A stretch of DNA of 43,601 nt from Bacteroidia bacterium (GTDB lineage: Bacteria > Bacteroidota > Bacteroidia > JADZBD01): positions 1-43,601 of the forward strand of contig JAGVMA010000066.1 in NCBI GenBank assembly GCA_020054095.1. The letters run 5' to 3'. Position 1 is the first letter of the stretch. The number at the start of each line of letters is the position of its first letter. The translations under genes and the position numbers were made by a program. The notes beneath the pieces were generated by a model. The model made no database searches, was not told where the DNA came from, and worked only from the letters and a program-made list of their open reading frames with translations. Of this stretch, positions 33,845-43,184 are shown piece by piece.

Positions 33845-35215
33845 ATGCGTAAAAAAATTTGCGATAATATTTTAGAAGCCATCGGTTACACACCACTGGT
33901 TAAGATAAATAACATTACCAAAGATATGCCTTTTACTGTGCTTGCAAAGGTAGAGACTTTCAATCCGGGCAATTCTATAAAAGATCGCATGGCGATAAAA
34001 ATGATTGAAGATGCTGAGAAAGACGGTCGCTTAAAACCGGGAGGAACAATAATAGAAGGCACATCGGGCAACACGGGTATGGGCTTGGCAATAGCCGCAG
34101 TTATAAAAGGTTACAAGTGCATTTTTACTTCTACGGATAAACAATCGAAAGAAAAATTTGATGCATTGCGTGCTTTTGGTGCCGATGTTATTGTTTGCCC
34201 AACTAACGTGGAGCCGGAAGATGCTCGCTCGTACTATTCGGTTTCATCACGCTTGATAAACGAAGTGCCTAATTCGTGGAAACCCAATCAATACGATAAC
34301 CCATCAAATGCACAGGCGCACTACGAAACTACCGGCCCCGAATTGTGGGAACAAACAGATGGTAAAATTGACCATTTGGTTGTGGGTGTGGGCACAGGCG
34401 GAACAATATGCGGTACTGCAAAGTATTTAAAAGAAAAAAATTCAAATATTAAAGTGTGGGGAATTGATACTTATGGCTCGGTATTTAAAAAATATAAAGA
34501 GACAGGTGTTTTTGACAAGAATGAAATTTACCCTTACATAACCGAGGGCATTGGTGAAGACTTTTTGCCGCAAAACGTAAATTTTGATTTGATAGATGCA
34601 TTTGAAAAAGTTACCGATAAAGATGCAGCACTAATGACAAGGGAGATTGCGCGCAAAGAAGGAATATTTGTTGGCAACTCTGCTGGTTCGGCCATGGCCG
34701 GACTATTGCAACTGAAAGATAAATTTAAACCTGGTGATGTGGTAGTAGTTATTTTTCACGACCACGGCACGCGCTACTTGGGTAAAATGTTTAACGATGA
34801 GTGGATGCGTGAAAAAGGATTTTTTGATAAAAAAGGTTTAACAGCAAAAGATTTAGTATCAGCACAAAAAGGAAAACTAATTGCCATAGATGTAAAGGAA
34901 ACGGTGGAGGCGGCAGTTAAATTAATGTTAGCTAACGATTTTTCACAAATAGCTGTTACAAATGATAAACGCGTGGTGGGCTCGCTTAGCGAAAAACATT
35001 TATATGCTCAGGTTGTAAAAAATCCGGATGTGAAATCGCAACCGATAGAAAAAATTATGCAACCCGCCTTTCCGTTTGTTGATATTTCTGCGCCTATTGA
35101 TTCGTTATCACAAATGATAACGGGCGATAACACTGCGGTGCTTGTGCGCGATTTTAAAACCGATGAAACATTTATTATCACTCGGCACGATATAATTAAT
35201 GCGCTCACAAAATAA
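33845..35215 (+). CDS. Cystathionine beta-synthase-like PLP enzyme with CBS pair
   Basis: 456 aa. The fold type II PLP domain (1-~325) has Lys46 in NPGNSIKDRMA for the Schiff base, the EGTSGNTGMGLA substrate loop, and the phosphate-binding GTGGTICG. The C-terminal ~115 residues are a CBS-domain pair (starting near KDLVSAQKGKLIAIDV). The architecture is that of cystathionine beta-synthase; cysteine synthase activity is also possible. It starts a plus-strand run with the BtuF-like gene two bases downstream. Confidence 0.92.
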   Translation: MRKKICDNILEAIGYTPLVKINNITKDMPFTVLAKVETFNPGNSIKDRMAIKMIEDAEKDGRLKPGGTIIEGTSGNTGMGLAIAAVIKGYKCIFTSTDKQSKEKFDALRAFGADVIVCPTNVEPEDARSYYSVSSRLINEVPNSWKPNQYDNPSNAQAHYETTGPELWEQTDGKIDHLVVGVGTGGTICGTAKYLKEKNSNIKVWGIDTYGSVFKKYKETGVFDKNEIYPYITEGIGEDFLPQNVNFDLIDAFEKVTDKDAALMTREIARKEGIFVGNSAGSAMAGLLQLKDKFKPGDVVVVIFHDHGTRYLGKMFNDEWMREKGFFDKKGLTAKDLVSAQKGKLIAIDVKETVEAAVKLMLANDFSQIAVTNDKRVVGSLSEKHLYAQVVKNPDVKSQPIEKIMQPAFPFVDISAPIDSLSQMITGDNTAVLVRDFKTDETFIITRHDIINALTK

Positions 35216-35217
35216 GA

Positions 35218-36015
35218 ATGTCGGTATTTGTTGACCAACTGAATCGAAAAATAATCCTTGACCAAAAACCGTCAAGGATTATTTCGTTAGTGCCATCGCA
35301 AACCGAATTGCTTTACGATTTGGGCTTGGGTGCCGAAGTTGTAGGTATCACAAAGTTTTGTGTGCATCCCGAAAATTGGTTTAGAACAAAGGTGCGAATA
35401 GGCGGAACAAAAAAATTAAACTTTGAAAAAATTGCCGCACTAAAACCCGATTTAATAATTGGCAACAAAGAAGAAAACGAGCAAGGGCAAATAGAAGACT
35501 TAATGAAATTATATACTGTCTGGATGAGTGATATTTACAATCTGCATCATACATTTGATATGATTACAAGATTGGGGGCTGTAACCGGAAAAGAAAACGA
35601 AGCGGGACTTTTAAAAATTGAAACGGAATATCTGTTCAATAAACTTGCATCAGAAACTAATCTGCTTAATAAAACTTGTGCTTATTTTATTTGGAACAAA
35701 CCTTATATGGTGGCGGGCGCTAATACGTTTATTAACGATATGCTAAAACGCTGCGGACTAATAAATGTGTTTCAGCGTGAGCCATTTTTGCGTTATCCGG
35801 AAATTGATGCGGCTGTGTTACAAAAACTATCGCCACAAGTTATCTTACTGTCTTCTGAACCTTATCCGTTTAAAGAGAAGCACGTTAGCGAGCTACAGGA
35901 AATTTGCCCCGAAGCAAAAGTGATGATAGTAGATGGCGAACTTTTTTCCTGGTATGGCTCTCGGCTTAAGCATGCACCTGCCTATTTTCAGGAAATAATT
36001 TCACAATTAGCTTAA
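35218..36015 (+). CDS. BtuF/TroA-like substrate-binding domain protein without signal peptide
   Basis: 265 aa. A helical-backbone periplasmic binding fold: RIISLVPSQTELLYDLGLGAEVVGIT, then VRIGGTKKLNFEKIAALKPDLIIGN, and a C-terminal lobe ending LKHAPAYFQEII. These are marks of the cobalamin/iron-complex binding group. The N-terminus is polar (MSVFVDQLNRK) with no signal peptide and no lipobox, and no upstream start in frame could supply one, so the protein appears cytoplasmic. There are no partner ABC permease genes nearby. A cytoplasmic ligand-binding or corrinoid-related role is possible. Confidence 0.82.
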   Translation: MSVFVDQLNRKIILDQKPSRIISLVPSQTELLYDLGLGAEVVGITKFCVHPENWFRTKVRIGGTKKLNFEKIAALKPDLIIGNKEENEQGQIEDLMKLYTVWMSDIYNLHHTFDMITRLGAVTGKENEAGLLKIETEYLFNKLASETNLLNKTCAYFIWNKPYMVAGANTFINDMLKRCGLINVFQREPFLRYPEIDAAVLQKLSPQVILLSSEPYPFKEKHVSELQEICPEAKVMIVDGELFSWYGSRLKHAPAYFQEIISQLA

Positions 36016-36021
36016 CCTTTT

Positions 36022-36029
36022 TACGTTTG
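36022..36029 (+). promoter_or_regulatory. Candidate -7 box upstream of the patatin/barrel gene
   Basis: TACGTTTG, a perfect TAnnTTTG match, seven bases after the end of the upstream gene. Transcription would start near 36036, which supports the ATG at 36075 rather than the TTG at 36027 as start. No -33 TTG is evident. Confidence 0.38.
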
Positions 36030-36074
36030 TATAGTCAGAGCAAAAGCAACAAATTGTTAGCTTTGTTAAGCAAA

Positions 36075-38360
36075 ATGAATAAATCGGTTTTAGCATATAT
36101 TTTTATTTTCATTTTTAGTTTTAAACTTGTTTCTGCACAAAAGGTAGGACTCGTTTTGAGCGGTGGTGGCGCAGGCGGACTGGCTCATATTGGTGTTATA
36201 AAGGCTCTTGAAGAAGACAGTATTCCCATTGATTACATTACAGGCACATCAATTGGCGCATTAATAGGCGCCCTTTATGCAGTTGGCTATTCGCCTGCCG
36301 AAATGGAAAAAATTGCTGTTTCAGAGGAGTTTCAGAATTTGGCTTACGGAAAAATTGATGCAAAATATACCTACTACTTTAAAAAGAAAGATGATAACGC
36401 ATCGTGGGTAACTTTTAAACTTGCGCTCGATTCTACTCTCGAAACTACATTGCCAACTAATTTAGTTTCGCCCATTCCTGTAGATTTTGCTTTGATGGAG
36501 TACACAGCGTCAGCAATCGCTTCGGCAAATAATAAATTCGATAGTTTGTTTGTGCCGTTTCGTTGCTTGGCATCAGATATAGAAGCAAAAAAATCGGTGG
36601 TGTTTAAAGATGGAGATTTAGGAACAGCCATACGTGCATCCATGGCTTACCCGTTTTACTTAAAGCCTGTAACCTTTGAAGGCAAACTTTTATTTGATGG
36701 CGGCATTTATAATAATTTCCCATCCAATATAATGTACCATGATTTTTTCCCTGATATTATTATCGGGAGCAATGTATCGGGAAATGAACCACCACCTAGC
36801 GAAGACAATTTAATATCGCAGCTTAAAACAATGCTGCTCACCAAAACCAATTTCGATATTATTTGCCAAAACGGTATCATCATCGAACCGATGGTTAACA
36901 ATGTTTCTACCTTCAATTTTGATAATGTGCAGCCGTTAATTAACGAGGGATACGCTGCAGCAAAGAAAAAAATAAGTGCCATAAAATTTTATGTTTCACG
37001 TACTACAAGCCCCGAACAAGTAAAAAACAAACGCGAAAACTTTAACAATAAAAAAGTACCCGTTATATTTAAAGATGTGTATGTGGAAGGATTAAAGCGT
37101 AACCAATCGAAATACGTGGAGCGTGTGCTGCGTAAAAAATCAAGGCAGTTTAACATTGTAAGATTAAAGCCCGAGTATTTTAAATTGGCTGCTGATGATA
37201 AAATAAAAAGCATTTTCCCGTACGCAAAACTTAATAAGCAAACCGGCTTTTATGATTTGTATTTAAAAGTGAAAAAGGAAAAAGAAATTGTTACGCAGTT
37301 TGGTGGCAATTTTTCTAACCGCCCTATTTCCGGTGGTTTTGTAGGAGTGCAATACAATTATTTAGGCCCCATTGCCGGTGATGTAAGTGCTAATGCGTAT
37401 TTCGGAAAGTTGTACGCATCCGGCCAAGTAAAAATTAGAATGGACGTGCCATGGAAAATTCCGTTTTATATTGAATCAAACTTTACAGTAAACAAATGGG
37501 ATTTTTTTAAGAGCAGTGCGGAGTTTATAACCGATGTGCGTCCATCATTTTTAGTTCAGTACGAGCAATACCTTTATGGGGATTTAGGTTTCCCGATGGG
37601 TAAAAAAGGCAAACTTGTTACCGGAACCGGCTTAGCATGGCTCACCGATGAGTATTACCAAACAGATATTTTTTCGCAGGCAGACACTACGGATTTAACT
37701 GATTTTAATTTATATAACGCCCACGCTTATTACGAATCGAATACGCTTAACAGAAAACAATACGCATCGCAGGGTCGAAATTTTTTAGCAAAATTTCAGT
37801 ACATACAAGGCGAGGAATATTATCGACCGGGATCTACTTCGCTTGACCCATTAAAGTTTAGGCGATTACACGAGTGGGTGGTATTTAAACTTGTTTATGA
37901 CAACTATTTTAAATCAAAAAAATCATATAAACTTGGCTTGTATTTTGAAGGAGTTTATTCAACTCAAACGCTGTTTAATAATTTCACGTCAAGTATTCTT
38001 TCAGCCCCTGCATTTCAGCCATTGCCTGAAAGTAAAACGCTTTTTCAGGAAAAATACAGAGCGCATAAATACGTTGCAGGTGGAATAAAAAACATATTCA
38101 CCATTCGCAAAATTTTTGATTTACGATTTGAAGGATATATTTATCAACCCTACCAGCGAATAATACGCGCACCGGGTTTGAAGGCAGGATTTTCCGATCC
38201 ATTTAAAGAGCGTTTCTACATTGCTATGGCAGCATTCGTAATTCATTCACCTATTGGACCTGTTGCGGTTAGTGCAAATTACTATTCGCAAGAAGATGAG
38301 CCGTTTACTTTTATGTTTCATTTCGGATATATTATCTTTAATAAAAAAGCCACCGACTGA
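36075..38360 (+). CDS. Patatin-like phospholipase with POTRA and outer-membrane barrel
   Basis: 761 aa. The frame runs upstream only through a TTG, so the ATG at 36075, which starts a signal peptide (about 1-22, ending VSAQ), is chosen. The patatin domain (about 24-310) has oxyanion loop SGGGAGG (29-35), nucleophile Ser59 in GTSIG, and Asp208 in DGG. A POTRA-like module (about 325-395, VYVEGLKRNQSKYVE) leads to a C-terminal 16-strand-type barrel ending HFGYIIFN. This is a PlpD-like type Vd autotransporter architecture: a lipase carried to the outer membrane on its own barrel. Confidence 0.92.
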   Translation: MNKSVLAYIFIFIFSFKLVSAQKVGLVLSGGGAGGLAHIGVIKALEEDSIPIDYITGTSIGALIGALYAVGYSPAEMEKIAVSEEFQNLAYGKIDAKYTYYFKKKDDNASWVTFKLALDSTLETTLPTNLVSPIPVDFALMEYTASAIASANNKFDSLFVPFRCLASDIEAKKSVVFKDGDLGTAIRASMAYPFYLKPVTFEGKLLFDGGIYNNFPSNIMYHDFFPDIIIGSNVSGNEPPPSEDNLISQLKTMLLTKTNFDIICQNGIIIEPMVNNVSTFNFDNVQPLINEGYAAAKKKISAIKFYVSRTTSPEQVKNKRENFNNKKVPVIFKDVYVEGLKRNQSKYVERVLRKKSRQFNIVRLKPEYFKLAADDKIKSIFPYAKLNKQTGFYDLYLKVKKEKEIVTQFGGNFSNRPISGGFVGVQYNYLGPIAGDVSANAYFGKLYASGQVKIRMDVPWKIPFYIESNFTVNKWDFFKSSAEFITDVRPSFLVQYEQYLYGDLGFPMGKKGKLVTGTGLAWLTDEYYQTDIFSQADTTDLTDFNLYNAHAYYESNTLNRKQYASQGRNFLAKFQYIQGEEYYRPGSTSLDPLKFRRLHEWVVFKLVYDNYFKSKKSYKLGLYFEGVYSTQTLFNNFTSSILSAPAFQPLPESKTLFQEKYRAHKYVAGGIKNIFTIRKIFDLRFEGYIYQPYQRIIRAPGLKAGFSDPFKERFYIAMAAFVIHSPIGPVAVSANYYSQEDEPFTFMFHFGYIIFNKKATD

Positions 38361-38980
38361 TGAATGTTGTCTTTAAAAATGCAGGCAAACGCTTTAATGC
38401 CAATTGGATATTGAACACTATTAATTTGGAATTAAAGCAAGGTAATTCTTATGCTGTGCTTGGCGCTAATGGCTCTGGTAAATCTACTTTGTTGCAACTT
38501 ATTGCCGGAAACATTACTCCATCAAAAGGCGAAATAGCTTACGAACTGAATCAAAAAAAAATTGAAATAGAAACGCTTTACCGTTATGTTTCTTATGCAT
38601 CGCCTTATCTCGAATTATCCGAAGAGTTTACTTTGAGCGATGCAATAGCCATGCACTTTGAATTTAAAAAACCAATAGCAGGTTTGTTAGCAACAGATAT
38701 AGCCAAACTTTGCGGACTAAATGAGTTTAAAAGCAAACAAGTTAGGTATTTTTCATCAGGTATGAAACAGCGCCTGCGCCTTGCACTTGCAATTTATAGT
38801 GATACGCCACTTTTACTTTTAGATGAGCCTTGTGCTAATTTAGATGTAGCTGCAATTGATTGGTATAAAAATGCTATTAACCAATACGCAACCGGCAGAA
38901 CAGTAGTAGTTTGTTCTAATAATCAACAAGAAGAATTTAGTTTTTGTAACGAGCAAATTAAAATTGAAAACTACAAGTAG
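38360..38980 (+). CDS. Orphan ABC-transporter ATPase
   Basis: 206 aa. Walker A GANGSGKST (35-43), a signature-like FSSGMKQRLRLAL, and Walker B LLLLDEPCANLD are all present. The expected H-loop position has VVVCSNNQQEEF, so the switch His is replaced (Ser-Asn), which may lower or alter ATPase activity. There is no permease gene beside it. Its ATG overlaps the stop of the patatin/barrel gene (TGATG), so the two are coupled. The size and form resemble CcmA/ABC-2-type exporter ATPases. Confidence 0.85.
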   Translation: MNVVFKNAGKRFNANWILNTINLELKQGNSYAVLGANGSGKSTLLQLIAGNITPSKGEIAYELNQKKIEIETLYRYVSYASPYLELSEEFTLSDAIAMHFEFKKPIAGLLATDIAKLCGLNEFKSKQVRYFSSGMKQRLRLALAIYSDTPLLLLDEPCANLDVAAIDWYKNAINQYATGRTVVVCSNNQQEEFSFCNEQIKIENYK

Positions 38981-38981
38981 C

Positions 38982-40238
38982 TTAATCTTCAACTTTCATT
39001 ATCACTTGCTCTATTTTTGTATTAGCAACGCTCACAATTTTAAAAACAAATTTTCCTACACGGATAACATCGTTTTTGCGCGGAATACTCCCCAGGTTGT
39101 TCAGTATAACACCGCCAAGTGTTTCATGGTCTTCGCCTACTGGCAGATTGAAATGATATTTTGTGTTTAAGTAATCTACTTCGAGGCGGGCAGAAAAATA
39201 AAATTCTTTATCAGTTATTTTTTTGTCAATCAATTCTTCTTTATCATGCTCATCATCAATTTCTCCAAAAATTTCCTCCATCACATCTTCCATAGCAAGC
39301 ATACCAGATGTGCCTCCAAATTCATCAACCACTATGGCAATACTTTTATGCTGTTGAATAAATAGCGTTAGCACTTCGTTCACCGGCATTGTTTCGGGCA
39401 CAATTAAAACGGGGCGCAATATTTCTCTTATTGTTTGTGGTTTTTTAAACAACTCGTAAGAGTGTGTATAGCCGATGATGTGATCAATGGTTTGTTCGTA
39501 CACTAAAATTTTTGATAATCTGGTTTCTACAAAGCGCGCATTAAGCTTTTCAATGCTATCGTTTACTTCTGTGGCAACAATTTCGGTGCGCGGTATCATG
39601 CATTCGCGTACTCTTATTTCAGAAAAACCAAGTGCGTTTTTAAATATTTGCACTTCGTGTTCCAGTTCCTGCTTTTCGGTGATGCGTGATGTGCTTTCGC
39701 GAACAAGGTTATCTAAATCAATTCTGCCGAAAGCAATTTCATCATTGGTTGTTTTAACGCGCATCACTTTTTCCAAAAAAAAATGAGAAATGCCAATAGA
39801 TAAAAAAACCACCGGGCTGAGTAACCAATAAGCAATTATGAGCGGAAGTGCAAAAAAATTAAGTACTCCATTCGGGTTTATACGAAATAAATTTTTGGGG
39901 ATAAACTCGGCTGTTATCAAAATAAACATGGTAGATAAAAAAGTTTGTATGATTAAAACCAAAACATGTGAATGTACATGGCGTGCTACTAGGGGTGTTA
40001 ATATTGCCGACATATAAAGACCGAAAATAACCAACGATATGCTATTGCCTACTAACATGGTGGCAATGTAGTTAGATTGCTTCTTGATAAAATACGCCAA
40101 TATTTTTCCTGAGATAGCACCTTGCTTACTTTCTAACTCAATACGCAATTTATTGGACGTGAGAAACGCAATTTCTAAGCCCGAAAAAAAAGCGCAGGCA
40201 ATCATCGAGAAAATAACCATTAACCATTCGGTACTCAT
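38982..40238 (-). CDS. CNNM/CorC (HlyC-type) transporter with CBS domains
   Basis: 418 aa. The N-terminal DUF21 membrane domain (about 1-190) has four spans, starting FFSGLEIAFLTSNKLRIE, the typical SGxE-A motif. A CBS pair follows (about 205-335, with RECMIPRTEIVA and VVDEFGGTSGMLAMEDVMEEIFGEI), then a CorC/HlyC-associated domain (about 345-418). These proteins are linked to magnesium or cobalt efflux; the old haemolysin name has little support. It is the last gene of the coaX operon and ends one base from the convergent ABC ATPase gene. Confidence 0.92.
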   Translation of the reverse strand: MSTEWLMVIFSMIACAFFSGLEIAFLTSNKLRIELESKQGAISGKILAYFIKKQSNYIATMLVGNSISLVIFGLYMSAILTPLVARHVHSHVLVLIIQTFLSTMFILITAEFIPKNLFRINPNGVLNFFALPLIIAYWLLSPVVFLSIGISHFFLEKVMRVKTTNDEIAFGRIDLDNLVRESTSRITEKQELEHEVQIFKNALGFSEIRVRECMIPRTEIVATEVNDSIEKLNARFVETRLSKILVYEQTIDHIIGYTHSYELFKKPQTIREILRPVLIVPETMPVNEVLTLFIQQHKSIAIVVDEFGGTSGMLAMEDVMEEIFGEIDDEHDKEELIDKKITDKEFYFSARLEVDYLNTKYHFNLPVGEDHETLGGVILNNLGSIPRKNDVIRVGKFVFKIVSVANTKIEQVIMKVED

Positions 40239-40256
40239 CTTAAATCAAAAATACAA

Positions 40257-40469
40257 TTAGTTCTTCTTTGTTTTTTTATCGGGCTGCACATTCTTTTTAA
40301 CATACAATTTTTCGCGTTTTTTATTTAACCATATCATTACGCAGCTAATGAGTGCAAGTGCCAAAAACGATAAGCCATCGCGCCAAGCGCCCACCACAAA
40401 AAAGAAAATAGAACTTATAAACGTGAGTGCTGCTATTCCTATCCAGAAAAAGCGCAAAATTTTAATCAT
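40257..40469 (-). CDS. Small membrane protein
   Basis: 70 aa. Two hydrophobic spans (about 5-25 and 30-48) are followed by a Lys-rich tail (KKREKLYVKKN and TKKN at the end). The frame extends upstream through ATG at 40478 to a TTG; I chose the ATG at 40469 (MIKILRFFW), which overlaps the end of lptC by eight bases and has a GGAAA upstream. The family is not recognised, but its fixed position between lptC and the CorC gene suggests a real gene. Confidence 0.7.
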   Translation of the reverse strand: MIKILRFFWIGIAALTFISSIFFFVVGAWRDGLSFLALALISCVMIWLNKKREKLYVKKNVQPDKKTKKN

Positions 40470-41037
40470 CGTTTCCATCTTGGTCGGTATTGGTGCTATC
40501 GGCAACTGAAAAACTGCCTGTTGGTTTTAATATTTTGTAAACTGAAAAATCGCGGTTAGATTCTAATCCTTCTCCTTTTAAAACTTCATCGGCAGTGGTA
40601 ATTACAACTTTTGCATTGGTGTAAATTTTCTGTTGCACTTCGTCCCATATCAAATGTTCGGTGTTTAGTCGGTCGCCATTCACATTGGTTACCACCACAT
40701 TATTACGTGCTTCCATTGTTCCGTTATCCAAATATCTGATGGCGTAATTTGCTGTTAGCCGCGAGCTAACGCCCATGGTATCGTTATAAAAAGTAACGTC
40801 AACGCCTTTGGGTAGCTCCAAGTAATTATGGTCGCTCTCAAATCTGTTCATGAGCGGGGCTATTAGTTTTATTTTCAACTGAGCCGAATCGCTGTAAAGT
40901 AATTCGTTGTTTACCGATGTTTCTACCGGAGCGTTTTCGGGTGAAGTGAGTAGCCGAATGGTTTTTATATCGTTTTCGCAGGCGACTAAAAATGCAATAA
41001 AAAATAAAAATGGTAAAACGATTCTTTTATTAATCAT
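40462..41037 (-). CDS. lptC: LPS export protein LptC
   Basis: 191 aa. A lipoprotein-type signal with LVAC (Cys near residue 19) is followed by a beta-jellyroll of the LptC/OstA type (YSDSAQLKIKLIAPLM, LPKGVDVTFYNDT, LTANYAIRYLDNGTMEARNNVVVTN). It bridges the LptB2FG complex to LptA in LPS transport. The frame has a TTG at 41043, but the ATG at 41037 gives a proper signal. In Bacteroidota, lptC commonly appears with coaX and this outer-membrane protein, which supports the call. Confidence 0.88.
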   Translation of the reverse strand: MINKRIVLPFLFFIAFLVACENDIKTIRLLTSPENAPVETSVNNELLYSDSAQLKIKLIAPLMNRFESDHNYLELPKGVDVTFYNDTMGVSSRLTANYAIRYLDNGTMEARNNVVVTNVNGDRLNTEHLIWDEVQQKIYTNAKVVITTADEVLKGEGLESNRDFSVYKILKPTGSFSVADSTNTDQDGNDD

Positions 41038-41045
41038 TAGCAATG

Positions 41046-42368
41046 CTAATTGTATTTGTAACGATTAAACCATTTTTCGTTTAATGTGAAACCAATCACA
41101 AAACGAAAATAATTTTCTTTAACTAAATTGTTTTCTATTGTACCACGCTGGCCGGCTATTAGTGATAAGTTAACATGACCTTTGCGTACATCTTCGCCCG
41201 ATTTGCTGCTTCGCAACGGAAAACCAAAACCAACAGTAAAACCCATATCAGTAATGGGTTCGGGTCCTTTTAGCTGCAAATAAGAATTGCCAAAAAATGC
41301 ACCAAAGCGATACGACATACGTTTAATGTAACTCGATTTATCGGTAAGCGATTTGTTGTAAAACTGAAAACCTAATGCTACTTTGTTGCTATTGCCAAAT
41401 AGTCCTTTATTGTTTTGCGAGGTATCAAAATTCGTCCAGTTTTGTATGCCATAATCTGCTGTAATCGTTAGTTTGTCTTTAATTAAAAACATAAATCCAA
41501 AGCCATACATAGCAGGTAATTTATAGGTAGATTTTACATCGGGCGAATATAGAACAGTATCATTGTTAATCTCTGTTGTGCCTTTGTAAGTAATGGTTTG
41601 GCCAAGTGTGGTGGTATTGGCATTAATGCTGGCTGGCAAATTCATTGTAAAACCAAATCCTAAGGTATAATTGCTATCAAGTTTTACTTTGTACTGCAAT
41701 CCGGTTTTAAAGTATAAATCGTTGTACTGAATTTGTTTTGTGTAGCGCGAACCAAATGCGTTAAGTAAATCGGCAAACGAATCGCGACTGATGAAAGACA
41801 TATTTCCAAACAAATAAGACGCATTAATGCCCATTGATATGCCTTTGTAAGAAAATCCGTGCGACCAAAATAATTCGTTAATGCCTCCTTTTCCCTCGTA
41901 GCTATAATTTACTTGGCCTATACTATCAATGGTAGATTGATTACTTATATCGTAACCCACATTGCTGAACGGAACAATGCCCAAGCCGGTGCCCCATGAA
42001 AAAGGTTTACCTGGCTGCGTGAGCGGAATTCCCAATGCAAAATATGCAAGTCCGGCTTTATTGGAACTGGTGCCTTGTGTTTTGTTTTGTAAGACAGAAT
42101 AGGTATCAAAAGCGCCAATTTCTATGGTAGTTAATTTTAGAGATGAATAAGAAGCCGGATTAATTGGATTAATAAAATGGGGTGTGGCCGAATCGTTTTG
42201 CAAAGCGAAACCCGCTGTGCCCATTGCATTTTGCTGAGCAAAGCCGCTGGTTTGCAATTCGCCCAAGCCATAACGCGAGTAAGGCGAGTTAGTACTCGTT
42301 TGTGCAAAAGTCGAAATGGTAATCAATAAAAAAATACCTGAAAAAAATCTCCTCAAAATTGTGTTCAC
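41046..42368 (-). CDS. Outer-membrane beta-barrel protein of the coaX-lptC cluster
   Basis: 440 aa. Start is GTG (no ATG in frame nearby), two bases after coaX. A signal peptide (about 1-22, ending FAQ) precedes NSPYSRYGLGELQTSGFAQQ, a conserved opening in this Bacteroidota family. The rest is alternating strand sequence with aromatic girdles, ending FTLNEKWFNRYKYN, as expected of a barrel (somewhat FadL-like). The function is unknown. The conserved link with lptC hints at envelope assembly, but that is inference. Confidence 0.82.
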   Translation of the reverse strand: MNTILRRFFSGIFLLITISTFAQTSTNSPYSRYGLGELQTSGFAQQNAMGTAGFALQNDSATPHFINPINPASYSSLKLTTIEIGAFDTYSVLQNKTQGTSSNKAGLAYFALGIPLTQPGKPFSWGTGLGIVPFSNVGYDISNQSTIDSIGQVNYSYEGKGGINELFWSHGFSYKGISMGINASYLFGNMSFISRDSFADLLNAFGSRYTKQIQYNDLYFKTGLQYKVKLDSNYTLGFGFTMNLPASINANTTTLGQTITYKGTTEINNDTVLYSPDVKSTYKLPAMYGFGFMFLIKDKLTITADYGIQNWTNFDTSQNNKGLFGNSNKVALGFQFYNKSLTDKSSYIKRMSYRFGAFFGNSYLQLKGPEPITDMGFTVGFGFPLRSSKSGEDVRKGHVNLSLIAGQRGTIENNLVKENYFRFVIGFTLNEKWFNRYKYN

Positions 42369-42370
42369 CT

Positions 42371-43099
42371 TTATTGTTGTTTTAAATTGTAAAGCAGTAT
42401 ATCGTTTAATCCTTTTAGTACTAAAAATGGGTCGGTAAAGATGCTATTTTTTAAGCGTTTGGCAAAAAAATCGCTATCGCCACCAGTAATGTAAACCAAC
42501 AAATTATCGTGTTTTGCTCGATACAAATCAATAATGCCATCTATTTCGGCAACGGTGCCATTTATCACACCCGACAAAATAGATTCCGGTGTGCTTTCGC
42601 CAATTAATTTATCGTAATTCATATCCACATCTATTAACGGCAAACGGGCTGTAAAATTGTGTAACGCTTTAAAACGCATTTGCAACCCGGGCGAAATTGC
42701 CCCACCGCAATACTCAGCCGCAGCATTAGCAAAATTATACTTTATGCATGTGCCGACATCTATCACTAAAATTTTTTTAGCCGGATGAGTAGCTGCGGCA
42801 GCTATAACAGGCGGTATTCTGTCGCTACCAAGTGTGCTTGCCGTTTTGTAATTGTTCTTGATGGGCAGACGAGTAGCCGATGAAAATTGGATTATATTTT
42901 TTACTGTAAGCTCAGCTAAAAATGCAGGAAAAGTTTCCTTTACGGTAGAGATGATGATGCCTGTTATATCTTTATTTTGCAGATAAGAACACGATTCCAA
43001 ATCCTTTTCAGTATCAAAAACAAATGCCTCCGCGAGCTTCCCGTGCTCAAAAGCGCCAAGTTTTATGCGTGTGTTTCCTATATCAATAGCTATGGTCAA
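42371..43099 (-). CDS. coaX: Type III pantothenate kinase CoaX
   Basis: 242 aa. Phosphorylates pantothenate, the first step of CoA synthesis. Motifs are IAIDIGNTRIKLG (phosphate 1, with Asp6), GSDRIPPVIAA, LVIDVGTCIKYNF and GGAISPGLQMRF. The start is TTG: no ATG is in frame before an upstream TGA, and the TTG is the only site that keeps the catalytic IDIGN motif. A TATTTTTG box at 43104-43111 on the minus strand lies so close that the mRNA might be leaderless. It heads the run coaX, outer-membrane protein, lptC, small membrane protein, CorC. Confidence 0.93.
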   Translation of the reverse strand: MTIAIDIGNTRIKLGAFEHGKLAEAFVFDTEKDLESCSYLQNKDITGIIISTVKETFPAFLAELTVKNIIQFSSATRLPIKNNYKTASTLGSDRIPPVIAAAATHPAKKILVIDVGTCIKYNFANAAAEYCGGAISPGLQMRFKALHNFTARLPLIDVDMNYDKLIGESTPESILSGVINGTVAEIDGIIDLYRAKHDNLLVYITGGDSDFFAKRLKNSIFTDPFLVLKGLNDILLYNLKQQ

Positions 43100-43140
43100 T
43101 TCTCAAAAATAATTAATTATACGGGCAATAGAAAATTAGT

Positions 43141-43169
43141 TTTGTCAGAAACAAAAAAATGTATATTTG
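43141..43169 (+). promoter_or_regulatory. tRNA-Phe promoter, full Bacteroidota consensus
   Basis: TTTG (43141-43144) and TATATTTG (43162-43169) separated by 17 bases, a complete match to the TTTG-N17-TAnnTTTG housekeeping promoter of the phylum. The tRNA begins 16 bases after the box, leaving a short 5' leader. Confidence 0.85.
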
Positions 43170-43184
43170 CCGACCAATTAAGAA

